Source: Hofstenia miamia
Taxonomy: Eukaryota > Xenacoelomorpha > Acoela
Length of the DNA stretch: 64,000 bases
Direction of reading: 5' to 3'
Assembly (NCBI GenBank): GCA_004352715.1
Contig: SCFE01000034.1
Location: forward strand, 1,477,896 to 1,541,895
Shown one piece after another: positions 11,204-22,039 of this stretch. The position numbers and the translations under genes were made by a program. Positions within the stretch are counted from its first letter, which is position 1. Each line of letters starts with the position of its first letter. The notes beneath the pieces were generated by a model, which had not been told where the DNA came from, did no database searches, and saw only the letters and a program-made list of their open reading frames with translations.

Positions 11204-12203
11204 NNNNNNNNNNNNNNNNNNNNNNNNNNNNNNNNNNNNNNNNNNNNNNNNNNNNNNNNNNNNNNNNNNNNNNNNNNNNNNNNNNNNNNNNNNNNNNNNN
11301 NNNNNNNNNNNNNNNNNNNNNNNNNNNNNNNNNNNNNNNNNNNNNNNNNNNNNNNNNNNNNNNNNNNNNNNNNNNNNNNNNNNNNNNNNNNNNNNNNNNN
11401 NNNNNNNNNNNNNNNNNNNNNNNNNNNNNNNNNNNNNNNNNNNNNNNNNNNNNNNNNNNNNNNNNNNNNNNNNNNNNNNNNNNNNNNNNNNNNNNNNNNN
11501 NNNNNNNNNNNNNNNNNNNNNNNNNNNNNNNNNNNNNNNNNNNNNNNNNNNNNNNNNNNNNNNNNNNNNNNNNNNNNNNNNNNNNNNNNNNNNNNNNNNN
11601 NNNNNNNNNNNNNNNNNNNNNNNNNNNNNNNNNNNNNNNNNNNNNNNNNNNNNNNNNNNNNNNNNNNNNNNNNNNNNNNNNNNNNNNNNNNNNNNNNNNN
11701 NNNNNNNNNNNNNNNNNNNNNNNNNNNNNNNNNNNNNNNNNNNNNNNNNNNNNNNNNNNNNNNNNNNNNNNNNNNNNNNNNNNNNNNNNNNNNNNNNNNN
11801 NNNNNNNNNNNNNNNNNNNNNNNNNNNNNNNNNNNNNNNNNNNNNNNNNNNNNNNNNNNNNNNNNNNNNNNNNNNNNNNNNNNNNNNNNNNNNNNNNNNN
11901 NNNNNNNNNNNNNNNNNNNNNNNNNNNNNNNNNNNNNNNNNNNNNNNNNNNNNNNNNNNNNNNNNNNNNNNNNNNNNNNNNNNNNNNNNNNNNNNNNNNN
12001 NNNNNNNNNNNNNNNNNNNNNNNNNNNNNNNNNNNNNNNNNNNNNNNNNNNNNNNNNNNNNNNNNNNNNNNNNNNNNNNNNNNNNNNNNNNNNNNNNNNN
12101 NNNNNNNNNNNNNNNNNNNNNNNNNNNNNNNNNNNNNNNNNNNNNNNNNNNNNNNNNNNNNNNNNNNNNNNNNNNNNNNNNNNNNNNNNNNNNNNNNNNN
12201 NNN
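11204..12203. other. Assembly gap (1000 N)
   Basis: Exactly 1000 N, so probably a placeholder length. The right edge is (TA)n at 12204-12221. Confidence 0.99.
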
Positions 12204-13234
12204 TATATATATATATATATTGTAAAATTCACTCCCATCCAAAAGGTGAATAGGAATACCTTCATACCTTAAAAAAATTCATGAAAACTAAATATTCTTA
12301 TTCTTATTGAAATGTAATGTAAGGATCTATAGGGCACATTATAGTGTAAAGGTTGACCGAAATACATTTTGCAAATAAATGTTTAAAAAAACTGTTTCTA
12401 TTCATCCCAATTAACGGTACTAAGAAATTTTCGTTTGTAAGTATTATTGCAAAAAATTTTAATGAATTTTTTTTATTTTAGAGGGGGCCCGGGCCCCCTC
12501 GGTCCCCTCTCTGTATCCGCCCTTGTTAGCTAGTATTAGAGATATATGGAAATAAATGTATTTTCAGGAAACAATTTAATTCAATAATGCGTAAATTTTT
12601 TGGGATTCTTGCCTTTACAGAGCTTTAAAAATAGAATGTATAGTAATATTATTGCATTTGAACACATTCTGTGCTAGATACACATCAGCAAGCGTCTCAA
12701 TTAATTAACCCTACAATAAGTTAAAAAATTTTGATTTCTTGACAGCGTGTAACCTAGCATAGACTGTAACCTAAATTATATAAAAGCAAAATTGACTCAT
12801 CCTTGTTTTGTAATAGGAACTCTAAGAAATTATTGCACATTTGCACTTTTGCATGTGACCTCTTTAATCAAAATGATGCTAATTGAAATGTTCAATCATT
12901 TGCAAAATACACAAAAAAGTTTGCATAACTGACTCAGTTTTTTGATCAAATTAAAAAAAATTCAACATTCAATCCAAAATGTTGCTAGTAAACTATTATT
13001 GTCAAAAAAATTAACAATTTCAGACTCGTTCTATCATTTAAATTATTGACTTCCTATTATTTACATTTTCCATGTGTGTTGTGCAAAGCATATAAGCATG
13101 CTATGATAAAATCAAAGCTGCTTAGACATATGATCAACATATGCTAAAAGCACACGCGCTATGCATGCTAATATTCATTTTATTCAAAAAAATTTACAAT
13201 AAGAAATAAAACAAACAAACAAATGTGTCAGAAT
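12204..13234. other. No recognised gene; GC-rich palindrome
   Basis: This stretch has no coding signal. A striking GC-rich patch at 12483-12530 begins with the perfect 16-base palindrome GGGGGCCCGGGCCCCC and resembles the kind of end found on common invertebrate DNA transposons. It stands alone here. Confidence 0.5.
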
Positions 13235-15080
13235 TAGGAAAATTTATTTTCGGCATTGCCAAAAAATTCAGAAAACAGGGGTTTTGATACCGAAAAACGG
13301 ATAATTATGTTACATTAAAAATCGCAAAATTTTGACAAAATTAACAATGAATTATATTAATAATGTTTGGTTTCCCGCCACTCATGGTTTAAACTTATCA
13401 AATGGAAAACAGGCAAACAGCATCCGCCACGTGTGCTGTGAGTCAGTTTCATTGCTTCCGCCATTTTGTGTGTTACCATGTTGTTTTGTGTTTATTACGT
13501 ATGCATGTTTCAGATGTCATACCAAAGAATCAAATGAGTTGTTTTACACTCAGAGACCAAGTTACAAACCACAAGTTCTTATCTATTCTGAGCTCAGACG
13601 AGAATGAACTTAAAGTTTTCTGTGGCATGTGTTCCAAATCGTTCACATTTCATAAGACAAACCATATTAACGACCATTTGAAAAGTGTTAGCCACTGCAG
13701 AAATGTGTTATTGCAGGTGCCGAAACAAGCTACTCCTCGCCCAGCTGGATCAGTGCAAACCAGAAAGAAGATGACTACATTCTCAGACTAACAGATGCAT
13801 GGATTGATGCTGGACTTCCATTAACTGCACTTTTGCCTTCCAAGAAGCTGAAAGGAGTATTGGAAGAAGAACTTTGCTGCACCATACCATCAACTTTATT
13901 GTCCAATTATTCATGTGTAGCCTATTCAGAGAAACAGAAAAAGCTATGTGAAATTGTAAAAGATTTACAGGCATACTACATTATTGTCGATGAGGCTGAT
14001 TGTAATGGTGAGAAATATTATGTATTTCTCATTGAAAAACTAGATTCCAAAATAGCACTTGAACCATACCTCATTGAGCTGTCTAAAGATTTCAAAGCAC
14101 CTGATACCAAGACCATGCAGTAAAAGCTGATGAAGGCACTCACGTTATTGAATTTGTTACAGGATTTTTCCTAACTGATGCAGCAGCGTATTGTGTATCA
14201 GCTGGTAGGAAGTTGTCAGCAATGTTCCTGGAAATGAAACATGTCACATGTTTCTCGCACATGCTAGCGAGAATCGTAGCAACTATCACTGATGCCAGTC
14301 CACACACAAAAAAGGTTGTGAAACTTTTCACAAAATACTTCTATAAATCGCCAAGAAGAGCACACGACTTAAGCACTAATACAAGTCTCAAATTCATTGT
14401 ACCAGTGGAAACCCTATGAGGAACCTGGATTGATGCTGTATGTTTTATCCACGACAACTGGAGACAGCTTAAGGAATATCTTCAGAATGTCGCAGACAAG
14501 CATGATAAATCACAGTGCAAGAAAATAGTCCATGCTATGAACTCACCCGATACTATTCCCGAGATTGGGTTTGTCTCTGCATTTCGGATTATCCCGATTT
14601 TGTCACTCAAAGTGAAGCCAGCAACTTCAACGCCCCACGGGCATGGAAAATAGTCGACTCTGTTTGTGAGAAACTACATGACTTTTTCGAGACTGGCAAT
14701 CCTTTACCTTTGATCGGTTGGAAAAACTCCAAAAAGTCCTTGAGAAGAACGACGGACTGCGAATTGTGGCTGGATTTGCCCGAGGAAAAGGAGTTACTGA
14801 TCCTTCACAAGTCGGAATTTATAGCTTCACCAGGTTCACATCTGTGGATGCGGAGAGGTTCTTTTCAATTCTCAACTCGTTTATCAATGATCGACCCAAT
14901 TATGCTAGAGGAAATCGTGAACAAACTGCTTTTCATTAAATATAATAAAAACTTGTGAAGTTATAATTTTTCAAAACTTGATTTTGAAATATTTTTGTTT
15001 TATCAGAATGCCTAAAAATGCCGAAAACCAATGATAAATGCCGAAATTCGGCGCCGAAAATGGTTAAATATTGCCGAAAA
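13235..15080 (+). mobile_element. hAT-type DNA transposon, CGGBP1-like, decayed
   Basis: The element is defined by the transposase at 13402-14938 plus edge sequence. TTATTTTCGGCA near 13239 is matched in inverse orientation near 15078 by TGCCGAAAAATAA. CCGAAA words recur several times between 15015 and 15080, as expected for subterminal binding sites of hAT transposases. Exact ends and target duplication were not established. Confidence 0.5.
13402..14938 (+). pseudogene. hAT transposase with N-terminal zinc finger (CGGBP1-like)
   Basis: This is a degenerate transposase spread over at least five frames. The N-terminal part (about 13530-13790) has a zinc finger, CGMCSKSF followed by two histidines in HINDHLKSVSH, as in BED or CGGBP1-type proteins. 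After a frameshift, TDAWIDAGLPLTALLP and IPSTLLSNY match the CGGBP1-like hAT lineage. VDEAD near 13990 and FLTDAAAY near 14175 correspond to acidic catalytic positions. HVTCFSHML near 14245 is the C-x2-H block. The hATC dimerisation end reads SVDAERFFSILNSFINDRPN at about 14840-14905. Stops at about 13791, 14121 and 14418 and later frame changes make it non-functional. It is a different hAT lineage from the copy at 780-2253. Confidence 0.8.
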
Positions 15081-15085
15081 ATAAT

Positions 15086-16098
15086 TCTCTTAGTAACTAA
15101 TATAGCAATCTGCAAATTATGCCATTGAAACGGATGATAATTGACCCTAATATGTATTGACCCAAAGTATGTTTTGTTTCCAAAATTCAATATTAAAATG
15201 TCTGCAATAATTTCTTGGTTATTTTGTCTCCAAATGTTGCGAAAATGTTAACAATTTGTAGATAATTCAGCTTAGTCATGCCAAAATATTTTAATATATT
15301 TCACAGCATAAGGAAACGTTTAGGCTGTTATATTGTTATTCATAGTCTGCGTAGAGTGCAAAGCCATAAACGAGAACTTATAAGGCATTGAAGTATCTTA
15401 GTAATATGCAGGGCGGCATTCTCCAGGGACTCAGAGGGACGGTATCTATCCCTCTACTTATTTCTTTTCTACATTTTCGGTGAACGTGAGGAGCGCAAAT
15501 TTTATTTTGTTTAACATTATATAGTTTGTTTAACAAGGGACATCGCGATCAAAGTAAACCACGAAAGTAAAGTCATCTACATACATTTAATAGTTCCATT
15601 GCTGTGAGTTTTGCATCACGAATAGCAAGTAAGTGATATTTTATCTATATATGTTTTCAGGAAATTATTTTTTCGGCAAATTACTGATGTTAATCTACAT
15701 TTCCTTAGAAGCATCTTAAACCCTTTTGCATTTTGATGTAGGACCACACACTGGGTTGAAGTAAAATATTAGTATCAGTCTAATGGCTTACCGGTATGAA
15801 TTAGTTGAAATTAACTAGGAAAACTAGTATTAGCTGTTAAAAAAAGTATTAAAATGTTTCTGTGTATGATATGACTTGTTGTGTTTTGCATTTTTAGCTA
15901 ATAAATCTTTATGAATTTGCTTTTTACCTTGTTGACGTGGTTGAGTATATCCGCGTGGGCTGCGGGTGAGGGTTGGGTTATGTTTTTTTAAAAATTTGTG
16001 GGTTGGTAAATAATTTCATTGCGTATCGTCAGCACATTAGTATGGGGCCGCGTCCCATAGTTAGCATGTAACTTTCATTCATTTGATAACATTCGAAA
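15086..16098. other. No recognised gene
   Basis: No coding signal was seen. A slightly GC-rich repeat-like patch occurs at about 15411-15470. (TA)n at 16099-16118 leads into the next gap. Confidence 0.5.
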
Positions 16099-16118
16099 TA
16101 TATATATATATATATATA

Positions 16119-16416
16119 NNNNNNNNNNNNNNNNNNNNNNNNNNNNNNNNNNNNNNNNNNNNNNNNNNNNNNNNNNNNNNNNNNNNNNNNNNNNNNNNNN
16201 NNNNNNNNNNNNNNNNNNNNNNNNNNNNNNNNNNNNNNNNNNNNNNNNNNNNNNNNNNNNNNNNNNNNNNNNNNNNNNNNNNNNNNNNNNNNNNNNNNNN
16301 NNNNNNNNNNNNNNNNNNNNNNNNNNNNNNNNNNNNNNNNNNNNNNNNNNNNNNNNNNNNNNNNNNNNNNNNNNNNNNNNNNNNNNNNNNNNNNNNNNNN
16401 NNNNNNNNNNNNNNNN
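16119..16416. other. Assembly gap
   Basis: 298 N, entered through (TA)n on the left. Confidence 0.99.
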
Positions 16417-16633
16417 TGATGTATTCTCCTTCACTTTTTACAACTTTATCCCATCGTTCTACAAGTTTCATAATACCATTTCTGTGCCGTTCTCTCACTG
16501 ATGGCGCCTTCACCGTATACTGCACAAATGTCTCGAGCAGTTTGGAAGCTTTGGATCTTTGATTAAAGGCAAAAAGAAGCAAATGGCGAAAATGCTCGTT
16601 CTTGTCAACTTGGCACTCCATTTCGAAAGCCAC
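16417..16633 (-). pseudogene. Mariner transposase, internally deleted
   Basis: The minus-strand reading begins with the helix-turn-helix of a mariner transposase, NEHFRHLLLFAFNQRSKAS. A frameshift follows, then ICAVYGEGAISERTAQKW in another frame. Only a few codons later the sequence has the mariner C-terminus, VERWDKVVKSEGEYI. The whole catalytic domain of about 270 residues that normally lies between them is missing. This is the architecture of an internally deleted, non-autonomous mariner. Just outside, at 16676-16771, a segment with AAAATTCAAACGTC and CAACAAGCTCTCTCG is duplicated in tandem. The far end is in the gap. Confidence 0.75.
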
Positions 16634-16639
16634 AAAAAT

Positions 16640-17584
16640 TTGTGATCAAAACCAACAAAATTTTGCCTACTGAGTGCAGCTTCAAAATTCAAACGTCCAA
16701 CAAGCTCTCTCGACGAGCAAGAACGGTGAGATAAAAATTGAAAATTCAAACGTCGAACAAGCTCTCTCGTAACACAGCAAACTAATTTAAGTGCACATAA
16801 CATAGTACACTTGAAAAGCTTTTAGCATTAAGGCGAATAAACGTTTTGTGTTGATAAAAATAACGTTAATAAAACCCGCACGAACTTATCTGACAACCTA
16901 ATAAATGATAAATAAGCATATAGATTTATTTCCTTTGAAAGTCTGGATAAGCTGGGAAACAGCATTGTTATTTATTGAATGTTTTATTTGATCATTGAGA
17001 TTAGCGAATAGATGTATTTTTCAAATTAAAACTCAATTAGCCACTACTTGATTAATGTAGCGGGGTCTTTTTTGTCATTTTGTAATCTTGTGTTCATTGT
17101 AATTATAAATTACCATTCAATTGTTGCTTTTCATTTAAAAGTTTTTTTTTAAATTTGTGTAAACTTATACAGTATTACAGGTAGAATGAAAAATATTTCA
17201 GAGTCATGTCAATATCTTATACAGAAGTAAATGCTGCAACACAAGCAGACACTAAACTTAACTAGATTGTAGAAGTTCCTGATAGCATGTATGTTGTACG
17301 GATATCTATATTGCAATATAAAATACTTTCTATGGGACAACTACTTTTTTCTAAATAAGGATGAGGTTATTTTTTTTAAATCTGCGCGGCCGGTGCTGAT
17401 ATGATTTCTTTTGTTGCCACTGTGGGTATGGTTTTGGTACAGATATTTTTGAAAATGTGCAAGTGTAAGTTAGGTTAGGTATGAAGCAGATTTGCAATTG
17501 CAACTGGGTCTGCGTGTCATCGGTCACCGGATGAAATATTTGTTGGCGGGATAGCCGGGACACTTTTTTGCTGAAGGCTTCAGG
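16640..17584. other. No recognised gene
   Basis: This contains the short tandem duplication at 16676-16771 and otherwise AT-rich sequence without recognisable genes. Confidence 0.5.
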
Positions 17585-17586
17585 GT

Positions 17587-17587
17587 C

Positions 17588-17620
<33 letters not shown>

Positions 17621-17630
17621 TATATAAACA
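17587..17630. repeat. (TA)n microsatellite
   Basis: TA repeats interrupted once by a C. Apparent ORFs across it encode only poly(Ile-Tyr). Confidence 0.9.
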
Positions 17631-18599
17631 AATGATAGATATAAATTACACAAAGATGCTCATCATAATAATTTTTGCCAGAAAAGAATGTGGTTAATTT
17701 ATTAAATTTAATAAATATTTGCAACTAAATGAATCTTCACAAAATAATATTATAAAATGCTGATTTCGACTTGCTAGAAATTATGGGAGATGTTAAAACT
17801 ATGTCTTTGTAATATAAAGGGAATCATTCGATTGTCAGTGAAAAATAGCGTGATCTATTGTTCATATCAATGTCCATGCAAGTATACTTTTAGCAATGCC
17901 CTGCAAGCAAAGTTATGAATTTTTAAACGAGTCATTCTGTCACAGAGTCATCTATTTTGCAATTTTACTGGGTATCGCGTGTCTCCGGGTCAAAGCTTAT
18001 CCAGATTGCATTGGTTACATTTCTTGAAACGGTTGCAACTAGGAGTAGAACTATGAAGAATGTGTGACGATTGTGGATTGCCGTACTCCTATGTCACAGG
18101 AGCGACCTTCTACTTATACTTTTTCTGTGCAATTTGGATTGCTTTCCTATTAATTGACTGGACTTTATAGCGTTATAATTTTTTGTCAATAATACTTTTT
18201 TCATGAGTTACACGCATTTAACTGTTTCGCCCAAATTGCACCGATTCACCCCAACCAGATGCTGTTAAACAAGGTATAATTTGCATTTAATTGCATAAAA
18301 TATATTTGCTTTTTTTGATTTTATAGATCCAGGATATGCTAGCTATTATAAAGAAATTAATCGCTTTCTCCTATTCTGTAGTAACATTGACTACAATTTC
18401 GTAGCTTGCACCCCAACCAATTCGCCCAGTTACTTTAATCACATCCTGGCGATTTGCTCTCCAAAAATGTAAGGAAGAAAGTAGGATATTGTTCAAATTT
18501 TATGCAAGTCCTTAAAATACAAAATATCACAATATCCAATTCAAAAAATGGTTCGTCAAACAAGTTAGAAAGTTTTACAAGTAAAGAAGTATAACTTTA
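17631..18599. other. No recognised gene
   Basis: AT-rich. Nothing recognisable was found on either strand. Confidence 0.5.
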
Positions 18600-18637
18600 G
18601 ATCTATATTTGTGCTATTAATAGCACAAATATAGATC
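18600..18637. repeat. Perfect 38-base palindrome
   Basis: GATCTATATTTGTGCTATT is followed immediately by its exact reverse complement, with no spacer. It directly abuts a longer imperfect hairpin. Confidence 0.9.
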
Positions 18638-18715
18638 AATTGTTTAATGGTAATTGAAGTGCAGAATGTAAATCTACAATTGTAGGTTTGCATTTCGATG
18701 ACTATTAAACAATTG
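18637..18715. repeat. Imperfect hairpin of about 79 bases
   Basis: CAATTGTTTAAT at the left pairs with ATTAAACAATTG at the right. Pairing continues inward through GAA.TGCA and CTACAATTGTAG, with a few mismatches and one bulge. It could be a foldback remnant or a small-RNA hairpin. The sequence alone does not decide. Confidence 0.6.
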
Positions 18716-19776
18716 ATTTTGAAATGTAGAAAAATGATTATTTATAATAAATGGCCTCATTTTATTTGATTACATGCAGTGATTTTGTAAAAAACAATAT
18801 TTGCGTCCAACACTTTCCTCTTAAGCAGTGCAGCCTTGGTAACAAGGCTAAGAGTATATAAAAATTGTATGAATTTACATCGATTTAAGCAACGGAACAT
18901 CGTACATTTCTTTCGGTTTTAATCTTTTACTATTCACCTTTAATTTTTTGCTTTTTATAACATTTGTATTTAGTATCTTGCACCAGTTTTGTTCTGTGGA
19001 GTATTAAAAAAGATCTTTAGGAGTATATGCTTGTCCTCTACGTAGCATGCAGAATTTTGTTTCACCCTGTTTTTAGTACGCAATTAACCTATGCTGACCA
19101 ATTTCTAAAAGAGTTGGACTCAACAACACAGCTGAACTCCAACTTACTTCACTAACAAAAAATGCTGATCAATTAGATATGCATTTTTCATATGTGCATC
19201 AATATTACTGGATAATTCTATAATGCACTGTGAAATTTTTATAAATTTCAACTAAATCATAATTTTGAATTTCTTTAGAAATATGATAATTTTCAACAAG
19301 ACGGGAAATTGCTTCAACTTACACCAAAAAACAGAAAAAAATTTAGTTAAAGGTAAATTTAGTTTTCTAAAAAGTAAAGTTGCATATTTTAGATACCAAG
19401 ATTTATATTGATTGTCTTACAAATATGCACCAAGAGCATTTGCTAAGGAAGAGCTTGCAGCAACGTCTCATTCACAAATGACTCTAAATCCAGACGGGAA
19501 TAAACCATTACATTACAAGGATCAATGATCAATCAGATATAATTTAGAACTTTCAACTTCTATTTGGTAATATTTACATAAATATATTTATACATTTGCA
19601 AGATATGATTGCTATGCATAATTAATTATTAGCATTTGAAAACTGAATATGTAAGTAATTTTGTAATATTTTTATTGAGTATAATTTATATTAGATGGAT
19701 ATAATTGTGTTGGAATTGCATTGCATAAGTCTGTTTAATTATCATGATTAATTGGCTTTATCACAATATATATATA
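18716..19776. other. No recognised gene
   Basis: AT-rich sequence ending in (TA)n at the gap. No coding signal was seen. Confidence 0.5.
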
Positions 19777-20776
19777 NNNNNNNNNNNNNNNNNNNNNNNN
19801 NNNNNNNNNNNNNNNNNNNNNNNNNNNNNNNNNNNNNNNNNNNNNNNNNNNNNNNNNNNNNNNNNNNNNNNNNNNNNNNNNNNNNNNNNNNNNNNNNNNN
19901 NNNNNNNNNNNNNNNNNNNNNNNNNNNNNNNNNNNNNNNNNNNNNNNNNNNNNNNNNNNNNNNNNNNNNNNNNNNNNNNNNNNNNNNNNNNNNNNNNNNN
20001 NNNNNNNNNNNNNNNNNNNNNNNNNNNNNNNNNNNNNNNNNNNNNNNNNNNNNNNNNNNNNNNNNNNNNNNNNNNNNNNNNNNNNNNNNNNNNNNNNNNN
20101 NNNNNNNNNNNNNNNNNNNNNNNNNNNNNNNNNNNNNNNNNNNNNNNNNNNNNNNNNNNNNNNNNNNNNNNNNNNNNNNNNNNNNNNNNNNNNNNNNNNN
20201 NNNNNNNNNNNNNNNNNNNNNNNNNNNNNNNNNNNNNNNNNNNNNNNNNNNNNNNNNNNNNNNNNNNNNNNNNNNNNNNNNNNNNNNNNNNNNNNNNNNN
20301 NNNNNNNNNNNNNNNNNNNNNNNNNNNNNNNNNNNNNNNNNNNNNNNNNNNNNNNNNNNNNNNNNNNNNNNNNNNNNNNNNNNNNNNNNNNNNNNNNNNN
20401 NNNNNNNNNNNNNNNNNNNNNNNNNNNNNNNNNNNNNNNNNNNNNNNNNNNNNNNNNNNNNNNNNNNNNNNNNNNNNNNNNNNNNNNNNNNNNNNNNNNN
20501 NNNNNNNNNNNNNNNNNNNNNNNNNNNNNNNNNNNNNNNNNNNNNNNNNNNNNNNNNNNNNNNNNNNNNNNNNNNNNNNNNNNNNNNNNNNNNNNNNNNN
20601 NNNNNNNNNNNNNNNNNNNNNNNNNNNNNNNNNNNNNNNNNNNNNNNNNNNNNNNNNNNNNNNNNNNNNNNNNNNNNNNNNNNNNNNNNNNNNNNNNNNN
20701 NNNNNNNNNNNNNNNNNNNNNNNNNNNNNNNNNNNNNNNNNNNNNNNNNNNNNNNNNNNNNNNNNNNNNNNNNNNN
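19777..20776. other. Assembly gap (1000 N)
   Basis: Exactly 1000 N. It probably hides the integrase and 3' LTR of the Gypsy element to its right. Confidence 0.99.
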
Positions 20777-20910
20777 GCGAACAAGGGAAATACCTTAAAT
20801 TATATAATATTGAAGAGGATCAAGACAAATTTTTTCTGGCAATGTGTGTAATAGACGCATTTAAGAAAGAAAACAATATTCATTTCAAGTATTTCTTATT
20901 ATCATGTAAT

Positions 20911-21999
20911 TGATTGCGTCATTTTGTTTTGCTGTTAGAGGGCTACAACAATTTGTGCTAGAATTTCTTGTAATGATAACTGTTGGCGATTTTCCCAAGT
21001 TGTTTTTTGTCATCTTTGATTTTTCTGATTATTTCTGTCAGGATTATTTCAGTTCGCTGTTTTTTGATAATTTCTGCTTCTTTTTTATTTTTATTGGCCT
21101 TATTGGTTTACCTTTTTTTATCAGCATTTATCTCTGGTAAGTTCTCATGCTCACTATGTGGTAGGAATTCAAATTGTTTCTTTTCTCCATCCATTTTTTC
21201 TGTGTCTTGCTGATATTCTGGTTCCTTTGTGGTGTTTGATTGTAAATTTAAACTCATTTAGGTATTCTATCCATCTAAATACTATTGAGGATTTATCACC
21301 TGAGAATTTTTTCAACCATGCCAAACCACTATTGTCTGTTCTTACTCTGAATGTTTGACCTGTCAGAAAGTATTAAATTTTTTTATGCACTCCACCAATG
21401 TGAGCATTTCGAGTTTAGTTGATCCGTAATTTTCTTCACTCTGTTTGAGTTTCCTGCTGAAAAATTGAATTGGCACCTCTCTGCTGTTTTTAATCTGGCC
21501 TAAACATACGCCTATAGCCACATTGCTGGCATTGCAATCTAGAGTAAGCCGTCATAATCCGGTGTTTTTAATGATGGCAGTTTAGCTAATTCGTTTTTAT
21601 GTTGCTTAGCTGCTCTTGTTCTTTCCATGCTTATTCAAATATTGCCGAATTTTTCATCAGTGCTGTCATTTTGTTGGTCTTCTGTGCTATATTTGATATA
21701 AATAATTTTTGAAACCCATTATTCTCTGCAAATCTTTTTTAGTTTTTGGCCTCTGGATGTTTTGTACCATTGCTTATGCAATATTTTTCATTTTTATCTT
21801 TCCCTGTTCTATCTGCCATCCCAGGAACACTACTTTTGCCATTTACTCTTACCCTGAGTTGTATAAAATGGTTAGTGTTCAATCTAATTCTTTGATGTGC
21901 TCCTGCACCGTATCACTTGCTACTAGTATGCCGTCAATATATGCACATACTTCATCTTTGATCTTCTTCTTTTGTAAAACAATCTTCATTATCGATTAG
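20911..21999 (-). pseudogene. Gypsy pol remnant: RT C-terminus and RNase H
   Basis: The minus strand starts with AYIDGILVASD at about 21990-21945, the catalytic YxDD box with the second D changed to G. VFLGWQIEQGKIKM and RPKTKKDLQRIMGFKNYL follow (the RT thumb and connection, about 21830-21680). The RNase H domain at about 21545-21260 has LDCNASNVAIGV, the active-site D region, and FFSRKLKQSEENYGSTKLE. A later frame gives FRVRTDNSGLAWL and IKHHKGT. A lysine-rich linker runs down to about 20911. Several frameshifts and stops break it. Upstream it joins the gag zinc knuckle with only about 40 codons between, so protease and RT fingers and palm are deleted. Confidence 0.8.
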
Positions 22000-22039
22000 G
22001 TCCTCTTTTTCAAAGTATGCTTCACCATCTTCAATTATA

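Noticed and set aside
11139-12272. Long open frames on both strands over the 1000 N gap
   Set aside because: They consist of unknown residues; only the few flanking codons are real, and these are TA-repeat peptides. The same applies to frames over 16119, 19777, 28945, 52157, 54187 and 58037.
17351-17724. Minus-strand frames rich in Ile-Tyr
   Set aside because: The core is a (TA)n microsatellite translated as poly(Ile-Tyr), and the rest has no family resemblance. The same holds for 35686-36084 and 44441-44650.
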